The translations under genes and the position numbers were made by a program. A stretch of 64,000 bases of DNA, taken from assembly GCF_003286085.1 (NCBI RefSeq), contig NW_020825321.1, positions 2,666,001 to 2,730,000 of the forward strand. Reading direction: 5' to 3'. The first letter of the stretch is position 1. Each line of letters starts with the position of its first letter. Below are positions 33,290 through 44,965 of the stretch, piece after piece. The DNA is from Drosophila persimilis. Its lineage: Eukaryota; Arthropoda; Insecta; Diptera; Drosophilidae. The notes under the pieces were generated by a model. The model saw only the letters and a program-made list of their open reading frames with translations, made no database searches and was not told the DNA's origin.

Positions 33290-33617
33290 TAATACCATAA
33301 TCACCATAATATGGTGAACCCTTTATTCGTAATTATGAGTTATTATAAACCATAAGGCTAACACCAAGTATTTTGTGTCCACTGGGCGGATCAATAATAA
33401 ACTAAACTTAAGGTACCCAAACTCCCGGTCTCGAGAAGTCACTCTTCGTTCGCCGGGCCTGTCGCAGTTCAGCAGAAACACTCACATTGCGCCTCGTGCC
33501 TGGTGTCCGATGCAAGCTGGCATCCGGCGGTATCGGCGGCCGCGCTCCCACGGTCCGCGAATCTGCCTACTCTGCGATCTTGCAGAAATCGCTCCGCCCA
33601 GTGGCCAATTTGGTTAA
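33290..33617 (-). mobile_element. Putative errantivirus 5' LTR (partial)
   Basis: Sequence immediately outside the primer-binding site. On the minus strand it has an AATAAA (near 33320) shortly before the boundary and a GC-rich central part. The outer end is not defined, and DINE-1-type sequence starts at about 33620. No matching 3' LTR was confirmed, so this is an inference from position. Confidence 0.4.
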
Positions 33618-33619
33618 AA

Positions 33620-34215
33620 TTTGATAACTTATATTCTTGATCAGCATCAATAGCCGAGTCAATTGAGCGCTGTCTGTCTGTCCGTCCCTATTAGCGCCTA
33701 GTGCTCAAAGACTATAACAGCTAGACGACATTTTGTATCCAGACTTCTGTGATACGTCACTGTTACAAGAATATTTCAAAACTTCGCACCGCCTCCTTCC
33801 GCCCCCACAAAGGACGAAAATCTGTGGCATCCACAATTTTAAAGATACGAGAAAACCAAAAACGCAGAATCGTAGAGAAGGACCATATCTTTTAGACTGC
33901 AGAATCTGAATTGGATTGTATCATTATTATAGCCAGAATAAAGAAAACAATTTCATTTTTTCTCGCCTGTATGCTGTATCTGGATCAGATCGGATCATTT
34001 TTATAGCCAAAAGGAACAAATTAATTTGCAGTGGCTTCGCAGCGCCCGACGACATGTTCAAACACGTTTTCTGTCTCTCCCGCACGCACACATTGCCGCT
34101 CAATGTAGCCATACTGACTATGTATCGGGTATAAATGTAGAGTTGCGGTCGCCGCAGAAACTCACAAAGTTCCCCCTCGCTATTTTTTTTGGTTATTGAT
34201 ATTAACGTCAAGATC
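33620..34215 (-). mobile_element. DINE-1/INE-1-type Helitron derivative
   Basis: Contains the family hallmarks in reverse orientation: TATTCTTGATCAGCATCAATAG near the left end, a CTGTCTGTCTGTCC stretch, CGCCCCC/GGGGGCGG blocks, GATCTGATCC, and the GA-rich core (here TTTTCTGTCTCTCCCGCAC at about 34067). It is non-coding. It lies against the putative errantivirus LTR. Confidence 0.8.
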
Positions 34216-34475
34216 ACGATTATTTTTTTTTTAAGTGCATTATATTGATTTTTGTCAGGAAAAGTTTGTAGCTAGGGGAGAAAGAACCCCGACCAATCCG
34301 ACGAGCTGGACCCGAGCACAGCAAGAATGCGCGCCTTCGAACCTAGCTTCCTATTAACATGGAGTCAGGAAAATTCATTTATTGGCCAATGTCGGAGTTA
34401 GAGCATAAATACGTAGGCTCTGGCCCTAACTCACTGCCGAAGACTGAACACTACACTATGTGGTGGTTCTCTTGA
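34216..34475. other. Unassigned sequence
   Basis: Contains a moderately GC-rich stretch (about 34276-34350) next to AT-rich sequence. No ORF, known repeat or RNA gene recognised. Confidence 0.3.
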
Positions 34476-34640
34476 GAGAATTACCCTGGTGGATGATCTT
34501 GGTGTTTCATTAAACGGCAAGCTAAAGTTTTCTAAACAAATTTCTCCCATGGTAAATAGGGCCATGGGCATGCTTGGGTTCATAAAGACTCTCTATACCT
34601 CACTATTTCGTCCGATTTTAGAATACGGCTCAACCACCGT
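34476..34640 (+). pseudogene. CR1/Jockey RT C-terminal fragment
   Basis: Encodes VDDLGVSLNGKLKFSKQI, FIKTLYTSLFRPILEYGS, the conserved block after the RT active site in CR1/Jockey elements. It is a short internal fragment on the plus strand, opposite to the other CR1 copies nearby. After EYGS the frame runs into unrelated sequence. Confidence 0.75.
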
Positions 34641-34803
34641 GTTGACAACAGTGTCGACGGCTTCGATACTGGCCACAGAAACGCCAGAAACAAGATCGAC
34701 ATTGTCCACACGCATGGTTTTACAGTCGGTCGCGGGTACCCTTAAAGCTGAAAAGGTGGCGGATGAAGAGCCAGATGCGAAAGTCACAGTCGGCATATTT
34801 TAA
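34641..34803 (+). other. Open stretch fused to the RT fragment, not recognised
   Basis: The frame of the RT fragment stays open for another 54 codons of Thr/Ser/Ala/Val-rich sequence ending VTVGIF before a stop at 34801-34803. Both strands are open, which suggests real former coding sequence of either orientation. The minus strand reads a Ser/Val-rich peptide starting MPTVTFASG. Origin unknown. Confidence 0.3.
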
Positions 34804-35311
34804 ACTGAACAATCATAATTTTACTAATTACATTGCAGTTATAATAAGGCTTGTAATACTATTTTTTCATAGCCAACAATAACTTTGGACACCTTTGATG
34901 CTTTGATATCCTTGCTAATCGAAAGAACAGTTCATGTCGGTAGCTTTATAATATGGCGATCAAGTTTTTCTTAGATGGATTTTTGTGATGTAAATCTAAA
35001 AGAAACTGTAATAGGGGAGGGATGGTTTATGGTTTCTTATAGTTTAAGTATTATGAAAATTAAATGAAAAAACTAAAAAAACAATGGCTTACTTTAGACA
35101 ATTTTTGAAACGAAAGTTGTAAGATTTTAATTTGCAACTATGGATTATTGCACTGTTATCAATTTGGAAAGTGATCACAGGATTTTAGATTTCGGACACT
35201 TAGAAGTCGCTTTAATATTCTTCATTTTCCTTTTCATTATCATAGCATACGCATCATGTTCATAATCATAGCAGCTCTGACAATTACACTAGTTTACAAA
35301 TTTAAAACAAG
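34804..35311. other. AT-rich sequence without recognised features
   Basis: About 500 bases of AT-rich DNA with no ORF above 60 codons and no repeat family recognised. Confidence 0.4.
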
Positions 35312-35875
35312 GGGGAACGTTGTAAGTCGCTAGGGCCGCGACTCTACATTTCTATCCGATAATCAGTCAGTTTCTTCGCCAGAGAGCGCACACATTCACT
35401 ACGAAGAGTGTATGAGAGAGAGATAGAAAATTAGTAAGCGCGTGGACGTCATTTCCAAGCCACTGCAAATTAATTAGTTCCTCCTGGCTATAATAATAAT
35501 TCGATCTGATCCAGATCCAGATACAGTCATTCTCTATGATTCTGCGTTTTTGGTTTTCTCGTATCTTTAAAATTTTTAATTTGTGGAGGCGGAAGAGGGC
35601 GTTGAAAATTTTTGAACAAACTTGATTAAGTGAGATATCACAAGAGTCTGGATACAAAATTTCGTTGCTCTAGCTCTTATAATCTCCGAGAACTAGGCGT
35701 CAAACAAGTCGGACAGACAGACATGGCTCTATCCACTCGGCTATTGATGGTGATTAAGAATATATGTATATACTTTATGTGGTCGGAAACGCTTCCTTAT
35801 GGGCGTTACACATATCCACTTTTCCCCTAAAATCGAATATACCGGTATACTCATTTTGAGTATTGGGTATACGAC
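35312..35875 (+). mobile_element. DINE-1/INE-1-type copy
   Basis: Starts AAGGGGGAACGTTGTAAG and ends near GAGTATTGGGTATA, close in order to the copy at 62490. It includes GAGAGAGAGATAGAAAATT at 35412-35430, the GATCTGATCC block and the GTCGGAAACGCTTCCTTATG block. Confidence 0.82.
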
Positions 35876-36403
35876 CTCATAAAGTATATATATTCTTGAT
35901 CAGCATCAATAGCCGTATATTTTCACGAACCCTACTGCTTTGATGCAAAACTTTACACTCGTTTTGGTTAACATATGTACATACTTATGTACAGATGAAC
36001 ATATGTGCATATGGTACTACGAGTATATGCAGCCGGAATTAGTTTCATCTCTGCGTCTCAAAATTCTGGCCGAGATCATAATACCCGTTACAGGGAAATA
36101 GAAAACATAACTACAAAACATATACGACACACATATGTATGTATGTATGTAAGCCTTTTATCTTATTTAATATTTTCTTCAGACTCGCTGGAATTTGAAG
36201 CTACAAGGAAAAGTGTCTGATTTTCAATGTGTGTCGTGGGTGTTGAGTGAGAGAATATTAAGAGCGAATCTTTTGGGGCTGTGTCTGAAGCCGAATGCGC
36301 GAGAGTGCTGAGATGACATCCCAAACTCTCCGGAAAAACTGAAGAGTAATAGTTGCCGGGTTGCCAGCCTCGTTTTCTCTCTTTCTGCGTCTGCGTCCTG
36401 CAG
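35876..36403. other. AT-rich and simple-sequence DNA
   Basis: Includes TATTCTTGATCAGCATCAATAG at 35891 (a DINE-1 tail fragment) and TATGTATGTATGTA runs near 36130. 36260-36403 is less AT-rich and ends in a pyrimidine tract followed by GCAG at 36399-36402, a possible splice acceptor. Confidence 0.4.
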
Positions 36404-36480
36404 CCAGAATGGCGACTCTCGTTAAAAATCGCAAGTCGTCAGACGTATGCAAGAGCTTAAGAACGCTGTTTGCCATCACG
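36404..36480 (+). other. Candidate host exon with flanking splice sites
   Basis: A pyrimidine-rich tract ending CAG precedes CCAGAATGG. From ATG 36409 exactly 24 codons (MATLVKNRKSSDVCKSLRTL then FAIT) run to a strong donor GTACGT at 36481. The codon usage and flanks look like a genuine short coding exon rather than transposon sequence. No partner exon was found, and the product is not recognised. It could be chance. Confidence 0.3.
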
Positions 36481-36654
36481 GTACGTGGTAACAAGACCGG
36501 GGTCGACCGACGGCAAAAGCAGTCACAAGAGGGGTACAAAAGAATACAGTTGGAAGCATATGTAAATCAAGAAATGCCTCAATTGGAGCCGCTGAAGTCG
36601 AATTTGAATTCCAAGTACAAAAAAGTAGAATGTAATAGTCACGCAACAAAATAA

Positions 36655-38510
36655 ACTTTAGACCACGCAAAAAAATGTTCACACATTGTTTACGTAAATG
36701 TTGCTCTACTAACGGTTAACCGGAAGCCATTATGTGAAATTAAATACGGTACAGAAGTCTTTCCTCGCCTTAATAAATTCGCCATCAATAATTCGATCAA
36801 CCGACTAACCAATCGACCAGCTATCGGCTACGAAACTTTTAATTTAATAGAAAGAATAAATAATAAGATTAATAATTAATCAAATAAAATAAAGAGCGAA
36901 AAATATCATATTTTTGAGAATTTTTTGAATATTTTTTTACTGTTTGCCCAACTAAGAAACAGAGTGTGTTCATGAAGCAGTTCAGCAAAATTTTACCAAT
37001 AGTAAATTAGAATAATTTATTATCAATTGAAAATCTAATTCGGAATATTGAGAGAATTGAGGAACCTAAGCTGCCTATGTAAATGTAAGTAAAATAGCTA
37101 TACAAATACAGACACGTACCAAGTCCATATATACATATGAACATATGTACATGCATTCCAAGTACATACATATGTACATATGTCGTATGTCGCTGACGTC
37201 TTAAGTAAAAAAACAAAATGAAAACACGGTTGAAAATTTTCAGGTTTCACATACATATGTATGTATTTACATCAATATGTACATACATACATATTCATGT
37301 ACAACTATGCGTGAACCCGGGAATGTCTTTTAAGTACTTAAAAATGTATTGGTATTGGTATTATTATATTGGTATGAATTTAATCGTAACAAAGGAACAA
37401 TAAAGATAAATAAATAAGTACATATGCATATGTAAATACACGGATATACATATGTGCGTACGTACACATACATACATATGTATACACAGTAGAGTATTCA
37501 TGCAAGCAGTCATTTTTGTTGACATCGCTATAAATCCGAATGTAAGAATATACATATGTACATTTACATACATACATACATATGTGCATAGTTAGATATG
37601 TAGACTCGAAAGACTAATTTTGCCATTATAGTGTTGTCAACTGATATATGTACATATGTATGTATGGGCGACTCGCAACGACAGAACGAGGCGCGGCAGG
37701 CTGCGCATGACCACGGGACAAGTACGATACACAGGATATGTAGAATCTTTAAAAAACGTGAATTTCCCATAAGTATGTACATATGTATGTACATTTATAC
37801 TGGAAGAGCTTCCCCGAGAGATTAGATTGTATTAATTGTGTTGGATCGATAATTATTAAGCGTTTTCGGGTATCGAGCTCAGCATTCCCTTTTTGAATTT
37901 TCCTTTTCCACAAGTGTCCTGACTCTGAGCATGCGTTGTCAGCGTTGACGTCGACGCAATCAGTATATGCAACCACTTACTCTGTAGTTTTTTCGAAACT
38001 GCGCCGTCAAGAGCACAGAGTATGCTTGTGTTACCTTTTAAATTGTTCATTTTCATCCCCCTATTCCGCTTTGACTAGTGAGCTGTCTTTGCTCTCTTTT
38101 CGGACTCGAGCTTATTCTCGCACTGTATGCCTAACGTCGGCCGTGGTCCCTCTTGAACAGCCCTGTTAGAGTATAGTCCATACCCCCCTATCGCCAGACC
38201 GGTATGTTTATACATATGTACATATGTATGTATGTACATAGCAAGGAATTACTTACTTGACAGAATTAATTGTTAAATTAATTATTTTTGACTGGTCACT
38301 GCAGTGGTTCGGTTCAGAAGGGTTTCTGTCTTTCTATGTACACACACATGTACATACACGTACATATGTACATACCTACTCATGCATTTTTTTTTATAGA
38401 CCTCTGTGTAGTCGACATTTACTATGTTGGTAACAACAAAATGAAGAACAACAAATATGAGCTTAATCTCTTTAATAGAGTTTGGTAGATATGTATGTAC
38501 ATACAGTCCC
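36655..38510. repeat. AT-rich DNA with dense TACATATGTA simple sequence
   Basis: Many tandem and palindromic units of the type ACATATGTACATAC (for example 37130-37190, 37240-37300, 37430-37480, 37550-37590, 37640-37665, 38210-38245, 38340-38375). The short ORFs here are composition artefacts made of Tyr, Met, His, Val and Cys codons. 37665-37730 and 37930-38170 are less repetitive but unassigned. Confidence 0.6.
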
Positions 38511-39349
38511 CGACACTTCGGCAAAATCCAAAGAAAACGATGAATTTAAATTGTTTTAAAAATCTTTATTCAATTTAGCATAAATTGCAGTATTCGACAC
38601 CTGAATACGACACTCATATTGACATCGAAAAAATTCTCAAAAATCAATTCGAGTGTCCTTATGAGAAAGAAATTTGGTATTTGGTTATGGTAAGTCCTTT
38701 TCAAAATCGAAAATAAAAGCATCGAAGGTAGTAGGTCCATCAATAATGAAAATAAGTGAGAAAATTGGTAAAACTAGGTGTGTTCTGAGTGATTTCATAA
38801 CAAACGGGTAAAATTATGTCAAAAACATAAAAACCGATCCAAATTGCTACTTCTGAGAGTGCTATGCAAATCTTTTCTGCGAGACGCATCTAAAATACAC
38901 GATCCAAGCTTGATGTACCAATTGAAATCTATATTTTAAGCTAGTTCTAAAATAATAAACATGTTTTTTCTAGGACTGCCTTGAATTTTGCTTGTATGAA
39001 TTAAATCAAATGTACGAATTGGGTGTACAAAATTTGGTTGCCTTCCAATGCTAAGTCAATAATATAAGTATTTTATATCAACAATAGTTTATTTCTTAGT
39101 GCAATTGACACATATTAAATTAAGCCATTATACCATTATGCCATATACATACATATGTATGTATGTATGTAGTAATAATTGCAACGCGACAGTCCTTTTA
39201 ATCGACAATCTACTGTGATATTCTTGAATCTGAAGATAATAAATAACGTCCATATAGCACTAAAAATATTATATTTTTTGAAAAATATTCGCTCAAAATG
39301 AGATTTTAAGAAATTAAATTGGCCGGTGTAAATAATCAAGATTTCTCTA
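38511..39349. other. AT-rich unassigned DNA
   Basis: No gene or known repeat recognised. A microsatellite (ACATACATATGTATGTATGTA) lies at 39146-39170. The segment is interrupted at its right end by the MITE, whose target duplication starts at 39350. Confidence 0.4.
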
Positions 39350-39357
39350 GTCCCCAG

Positions 39358-39855
39358 CAGTGTTGCCAGATTTTGAGAGTCACCATAAGCTAGATTGAAG
39401 AAAGAAATAAGCTAGAATAAGTAAAAATTAAAAAAAGCTCAAAAGTAAGATAATCATAAAAACACATCAAAATAATGGGTAATTGAATTTTATTGATATT
39501 TTTTTGTTCAATTTTTAATTAAAGTAATGCATTATTTTATCCATTTCATTATGCTATGGCCGAGTGATCAGCAATGTACAAACAAAGTGCAGCCTCCTGC
39601 TCTTCTGCTTTTGAGGACTTTCTAATAAAAGTTTTGTTAGTTTGTGTCATGCTTGCATTGAATATGTTTTTAACGACAGCATGCTGCCGTAATTCGCACA
39701 ACTTGGCCCCAATTGTTGCCTTACAGACCAGAATAAGCTAAATGAAATTTGAAATAAGCTAGATTTCAAGCTATAAGCATTTCAATTATTCTTCAAGCTA
39801 TTTGATTTTATAATAAACAAATTCTAGCTTAAAATAAGCTAAAATGGCAACAGTG
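39358..39855. mobile_element. hAT-like MITE, 498 bp, with 8-bp target duplication
   Basis: Ends are CAGTGTTGCCAGA on the left and, reverse-complemented, CACTGTTGCCATT on the right, giving imperfect terminal inverted repeats. It is flanked by gtccccag at 39350-39357 and 39856-39863. An 8-bp duplication and CAGTG-type ends are typical of hAT transposons. The interior is AT-rich, non-coding, and contains several ATAAGCTAGA-like subrepeats near both ends. It has no transposase and would depend on one in trans. Confidence 0.85.
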
Positions 39856-40139
39856 GTCCCCAGGCGATTTCTATAAATCATGCGATGGGTCTTCGAAGTT
39901 CGAACTCAATAACATAGGTGTTCTATTTCTAGAGTTGAAAAACTTTTTTCGGATCGGATAAATCACACAGTGCTTGCACAATTTTGATTAATAGACGAAT
40001 ATTTCTTGTATCAAATTTCTTCCGCTACAGATGTGACAGGAGATGTAACAGGAGACCTGTTTGGTCCGCTCATGAAATGTTATTTCTTGATGTCGACAAG
40101 CAGAATAACTGTCAAAAAAAGAAATAAAACTATAAAAAA

Positions 40140-40690
40140 AACAAGGCGGAACGTTGTGCGTTGCTGATGCGGCCGGAACGATACTTAGTCAGTATGGCTC
40201 TCCTCCACCAGACGCCGCTTATATTGAACGACACGACAAAGAGTGCGTGCGAGAGAGACAGAAAATCAGTCAGAACGTGTCGTCGGGCGCTGCGTAGCCA
40301 CTGAAAATTGATTTGTTCCTTTTTTCCTATTGGTTATAATAATGATTCGATCTGATCCAAATTCGACAATCTGTTTGATATGGTAATTTTCTATGATTTA
40401 TAATTTTCTCGTATCTTCAAAATTGTGGATGCCACAGATTGGCATCGTTTGCGGGAGCGGAAGGCCGCGGGGCGAATTTTTGAAATACACTTATAACAGT
40501 GACATATTTCAGAAGTCTGGATAGAAAAATGTCGTTGCTCTTGACTCTCTCGACTCTCGACTGTCAATCGACTCTGATGCTGATCAAGAATATATTTACG
40601 GGGGGTCGGAAACGGGGGTTCCTTATGGACGTTACACACATCAACTTTCACCACAAATCTAATATACCGCTTGAATACATTTCTCGAAAT
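40140..40690 (+). mobile_element. DINE-1/INE-1-type copy
   Basis: Begins ACAAGGCGGAACGTTGTG and includes GTGCGAGAGAGACAGAAAAT at 40246-40265, GATCTGATCC, a GGGGCGAATTTTTGAAATAC block, and GATCAAGAATATATTTA with GGTCGGAAACG. It lacks the terminal GGGTATA block, ending near AATATACCGC. Confidence 0.82.
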
Positions 40691-41928
40691 AAATCGTCTG
40701 CCAAAGAATAATTAATAAGTCTATAAGTCTTGATCTTGGAAAGGTTGTATTTATTTGGCGCAGATGTTTGAAACACACAGAAAGAAACCTCTCCAACCCT
40801 TTATACATATACATATGTACATACGTATATATTTATAATTTTTACCAGGATAATGAGATAATTTTATTTTGTTATGTTTGTATGTCGGTCCGTACGGCCG
40901 TCTGTCAATAAAAATGTGGGGAGGTTTTAAGCTGTCTATTTTCTGTTCGTCTGTTTACTGAGTGCACTGAATAAGTCAGAAAACACTTGTTTTAATTGAT
41001 CGAATATCTTCTTCACAATTGAATGGCAGACCAATATTTAAAACAGATTTAATACAGCCATACTCATTACACGCAGTACATGTTACAAACAGTATTGGAA
41101 TAAAGTATACCCTTGTATTTCACGTGTACACGGTATAAGAACGTGTGCAGCCAGTCATTCCCATTCATTCCCACAAATTACTATTAATTATTTAATCGGT
41201 TGAGTCTAATTTGATCTCTGGCGACAATTTCGCTGCCGCTGCTTAATGCCTGTCCTTGCTTAATTAGTGCAAATTGTCATTGTCAGCATTAACATCAGTG
41301 AAGCTTCATACTGTCTGTATGCAGACTTCCATCTGAACAGCTGTCTAGCGCCGCAACACTTGTGCTCTTGCCACGCACTATATTCATATACGATTATATA
41401 CAAATTCATATTTTACTGGATCTACAAAGCTTTGCAAATTTTTTCGTAAGTGCTCAATACATTCAATGCTAAAAAATGTATATTCGAAAATCTGTAACTA
41501 AAGACTCGGTGAAGTTATTTTGAAATTTTACAGTTATTCCCACTAAGTTATTTTTCAGTCCAAAATTAGCTTATCTAATTTTTATTTTTCAGCTCGTTTT
41601 TAGGAAATTGAAAACACCAAATCCAAATACAGATTTCGATGCAACTTGACTCAAACACTTAAGTCGGGTAAACGTTCCAATTTGAGCGTTTTCAAATTAT
41701 ATAAGTAAAAGTGATAATACTATCACTGTGATTTACCGGATTGGATATTATTTTGGTTTGCGATTCTGTGTGTTTTTTTACTGTACAGATAACAAAGCTG
41801 AAAAGAGATCCAAAAGCTTGATTGAATGAGTGAATCGTGAGTGAGTCAATGAAATAGCTGAGGTGAGGAAAATATAGAGTGCCTTGCTTAGCACAATGAA
41901 GCTACAATTTCAGCTCTACCCTGATGGT
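40691..41928. other. Intergenic DNA upstream of the host gene
   Basis: AT-rich, low in recognised repeats compared with the rest of the window, with a short ACATATGTACATACGTATA run at 40806. No ORF of note. The last few hundred bases probably contain the regulatory region of the gene starting near 41960. Confidence 0.45.
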
Positions 41929-41936
41929 TATAAAAG
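41929..41936 (+). promoter_or_regulatory. TATA box of a host gene
   Basis: TATAAAAG, a strong match to the metazoan TATA consensus. At the usual 25-31 base distance the transcription start would fall about 41955-41965. A signal-peptide-encoding exon with a consensus splice donor follows at 42331. Confidence 0.6.
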
Positions 41937-42330
41937 CCTAGACGCAGTCTTTGTTGCAAACGCAGATAAACTCATCATCACAGCCATCCACTGCCACACA
42001 ACCTGACCTACGAAAAAAATAGAATTGAGTGTTACCAATGTGCCAATAGCTGCAGTAGATTGATATCTAAAATATAGTGCAGCTTCAGCATCAAAAGAAT
42101 ACTTAAGCTACGACTATTAAGACGCATAATTACTTTTTGATTGTCTCAAATGTGCCAATTAAAGTTTGGATGCATGAGAGTACCTTTTGGTAAATATCCT
42201 CGGGAACGAGAATAAAAAGGGGAAATAACCTTTAAAAAACGAGGAGAGGACAACCAAGACTTAGCATTGACGCTAACACAGACGTTGACGTCGACGCCTA
42301 CTAATTAAAACACATCATTGAAGCTGCATA

Positions 42331-42504
42331 ATGTGGATTACCATCACCTATTTGATCCTCATCATTGCCCAGCTGAGCACGTTGGCCACATCCGCAGGCG
42401 GTAAGTAGTCTAAATGTTATAATATCTGTTCCCCGTTAGGTCTCGGGAACACTAAAGCTGAAAGCATAGATTAAAATTTCACTTTTTTCAGCCAGCATCA
42501 GCTT
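42331..42504 (+). pseudogene. First coding exons of a host secreted-protein gene, disrupted
   Basis: ATG 42331 opens a short reading frame (MWITITYLILIIAQLSTLAT then SAGG): a hydrophobic core followed by small residues, a typical signal peptide. The exon ends at a consensus donor (GGCG|GTAAGT, 42401). After a short intron of about 90 bases, a T-rich tract ending TTTTTTCAG (about 42482-42490) gives exon 2, which continues in phase as ASISL. About 14 bases into exon 2 the 3' tail of a CR1-type element begins (TATTTATTTATTT). With a TATA box and about 370-base leader upstream, this looks like a real gene truncated by the insertion. The product was not recognised and no downstream exons were found. 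Confidence 0.6.
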
Positions 42505-42718
42505 GGTATTTATTTATTTATTTATTAAATTAACAATTATCTGTTTATAATGGTACTTAATTACAAAAGGAGGAAAAAAGGGAAGTTAAAAGTTAGTTAA
42601 ATTTAGGTAATTATAAAATTGCATTATTATAAATATTGCATGCTATTTGTTTAAGGGATAGTTCAGGGGATAAGGTATGACAGAGGGAGTTATAATTATG
42701 GCATATTACCCTAAAAGG

Positions 42719-44965
42719 TTAATCTTCGGCATAATTAGACCTACATATGGGTAAGCGGATTGGCCTAAAAGTACGGGTAGGTCTAGATGGGACGGCCAAG
42801 TCGATCTGACCTATGAGAGTTTGGGAGTCAACAATCCCGAGAAGGAGCTTGTGCACGAACATTACGCCATTGCATATTCTGCGATGGTGCAAAGACGGCA
42901 GGTCAATAAGATTTAGCCTAGACCGGTAGGGTGGTAAGATTCTACCCAAGTCCCAGTTAAAGTTACGAAGGGCAAAAATTAAAAATTGCTTTTGCACGGA
43001 TTCCATAACAACCTGCTGCTCTTTCTACTACGGGCTCCAGTTGTTTCGTAACGTACGGGTCGTCAAACTCCTTGGACCAACGCTTGATGAACGCTAAAAC
43101 ACCCTTAGCTTTATTTACTGTTGCAGTAAAACACATCTGTTAAAACACATCTTATGATCAAAAAGGACTCCGGGGTCATTATGACTCGAAATTAGCTCGA
43201 GGACATGATTTCCTGGAACATATGAGACAAAATGTGGAGCGCGACGGTAAAATCTCATAAGTTTGCATTTAGAAAAGTTCAGAAAAAGAATAGAATAGAA
43301 TAGAATAGAATAGAATATTCGTTGGGAACCCTAATAAAGAGAGCTTGTGAATAAGCAGAGCATGGTTCACGGAATCGAATGCCTTGCTGAAGTCCGTAAA
43401 AATTACATTTGTCTGCAAACCACTTTGAAAACCACGGTGGATTAGGTTAGAAAACTTAAGAAGGCTAGTCGATGTTAAACGATGTCTGAAAGAACCGTGT
43501 TGCGACGGATATCAAGCTGCAACAAAGATGTTGCAGTTGCCGGGTGACCAGGAACTCAAGAAGCTTCGGGATGGCGGAAAGCTTTGCGATACCACGATAG
43601 TTTTCAATATTTGATCTTGAACCTTTTTTGTAAAGCGGAATGATGTAGGACTCATTCCAAATTACTGGGAGACAAGACTGTTCCAAAGAGAGGTTGGAGG
43701 TCAAGGGTTTGTAAAGGGACTGGGCACAGTGTTTTAAAATGCAACTTGGTACCTTATCTGGACCCGCAGAAAACGATATGTCCATAGATGACAAACCTTC
43801 CAGAACAACGCTTTCCTCGAAAATAGGCAGAAAAATGCTGTTAGCGTGAGGTAGCTGGTACGGATACGGAGTGGATGCATTGTAAATATGAGACGCGTAC
43901 GTTGTTTGGAAGAAGGTAGCAAATAAATTTTCAAAACCAACAGCAGAAGCTTCTGTTTTGTTGCGGTAATGAAGGGACAGAGGAAAAGCGTTTGACTTAC
44001 GCTTAGAGTTAACGAACGAATAGAATTTTTTAGGATCATTACAAAAGTTTCTACTACATTGTGAAAGGTAATGATTATAACACTGACTATTAACGGCAAG
44101 GAACAGAGAGCGGAGGAGTATAGAGCTAAGGCCGACGATACAGTTACAGTGATATCTGGAACAAATGTATTAAGGTCGGAGTAAATAGAACTATAAAACG
44201 AGTTAACAGTTGCAACTATGTTCAGTAATGAATAAAGAAACGACCAATCAACAAGCAAGAGATGTAGATCTAAATCGATAAAGTTTGTTTTGCGAAAACA
44301 CTTTATGTGGCAAGGAGCCACATAACCAGATCAACGGATATCGATAAAGTTGGATGGGAAGGATCTTCAGGGAATGATATTGGGCTTGCTCCGTAGCATG
44401 AGCAGCATCGTTAACAAACATGAGGTCAAGAAGTCTGTCCGTAATGTTTTTAACGGCATTAATGTGGACAAGGGAAATATCCGTTAGCCCATTGATAAAG
44501 ACATTGTGGCAATTGGGAAACAACAGGTTAGCGTCATCGCAAGGTAGCCAAGAAAGAAATGAGAGGTTAGAGTCCCCCATGACAAGAATTTGATCATTGC
44601 AACCTAATACGGATACGACAATATTAATTTCTGAGAGGTAGTTTAAGTAAACCTCAGCATCAGAAATGCGAGGAATGTAGGAGCAGGTTAAATAGGTAAA
44701 ACTTTGACTGCAACAAATTCAATTCCATGAATGTTATTGAAAGGGAATAACTCAGATGAGAAATCAGATTTGACTGCAATCAGAACCCCAACTGCAAAAA
44801 ATGGGCGGTCCATTCTATAAATAGTGTAATTCTAATAGAAGACTTAGGCCAAGTTTCGGTAAAAGCGATGGCATCGAAATCAAAAGACGCACTATTTGTA
44901 TGAATTTGACGCAATTTGCCCAACAATTTGCGAACGTTCTGATAGTGAATAGAAAAATGGTACAT
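42719..44965 (-). pseudogene. CR1/Jockey element 1 ORF2 (endonuclease-RT), RT core deleted
   Basis: ORF2 starts at ATG 44963-44965, sharing one base with the ORF1 stop (TGATG). Pieces seen: AIAFTETWP (endonuclease Glu); VMGDSNLSFLSW in place of the usual GDFN; KVPSCILKHCAQSLYKPL and YIIPLYKKGSRSNIENYRGI (RT N-terminus, 43794-43465); then VIFTDFSKAFDSVNHALL (motif A). At 43287-43316 a (GAATA)6 tract interrupts, and what follows is sequence downstream of the active site, so the YADD box is missing. The end (43006-42719) has the conserved LPSLHHRRICN and RPTRTFRP. Multiple frameshifts. Confidence 0.78.
43287..43316 (+). repeat. (GAATA)6 microsatellite at an RT deletion point
   Basis: Six tandem pentamers lie exactly where RT motif A sequence ends and post-catalytic sequence begins, suggesting slippage or repair-associated filler at the deletion breakpoint. 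Confidence 0.8.

Noticed and set aside
37130-37800. Short ORFs rich in Tyr, Met, His, Val and Cys
   Set aside because: They are translations of TACATATGTA simple sequence in several frames, with no conserved motif.
38511-38530. Tc1/mariner terminal repeat starting ACAGTCCCCGACAC
   Set aside because: No matching inverted end or TA duplication was found nearby.
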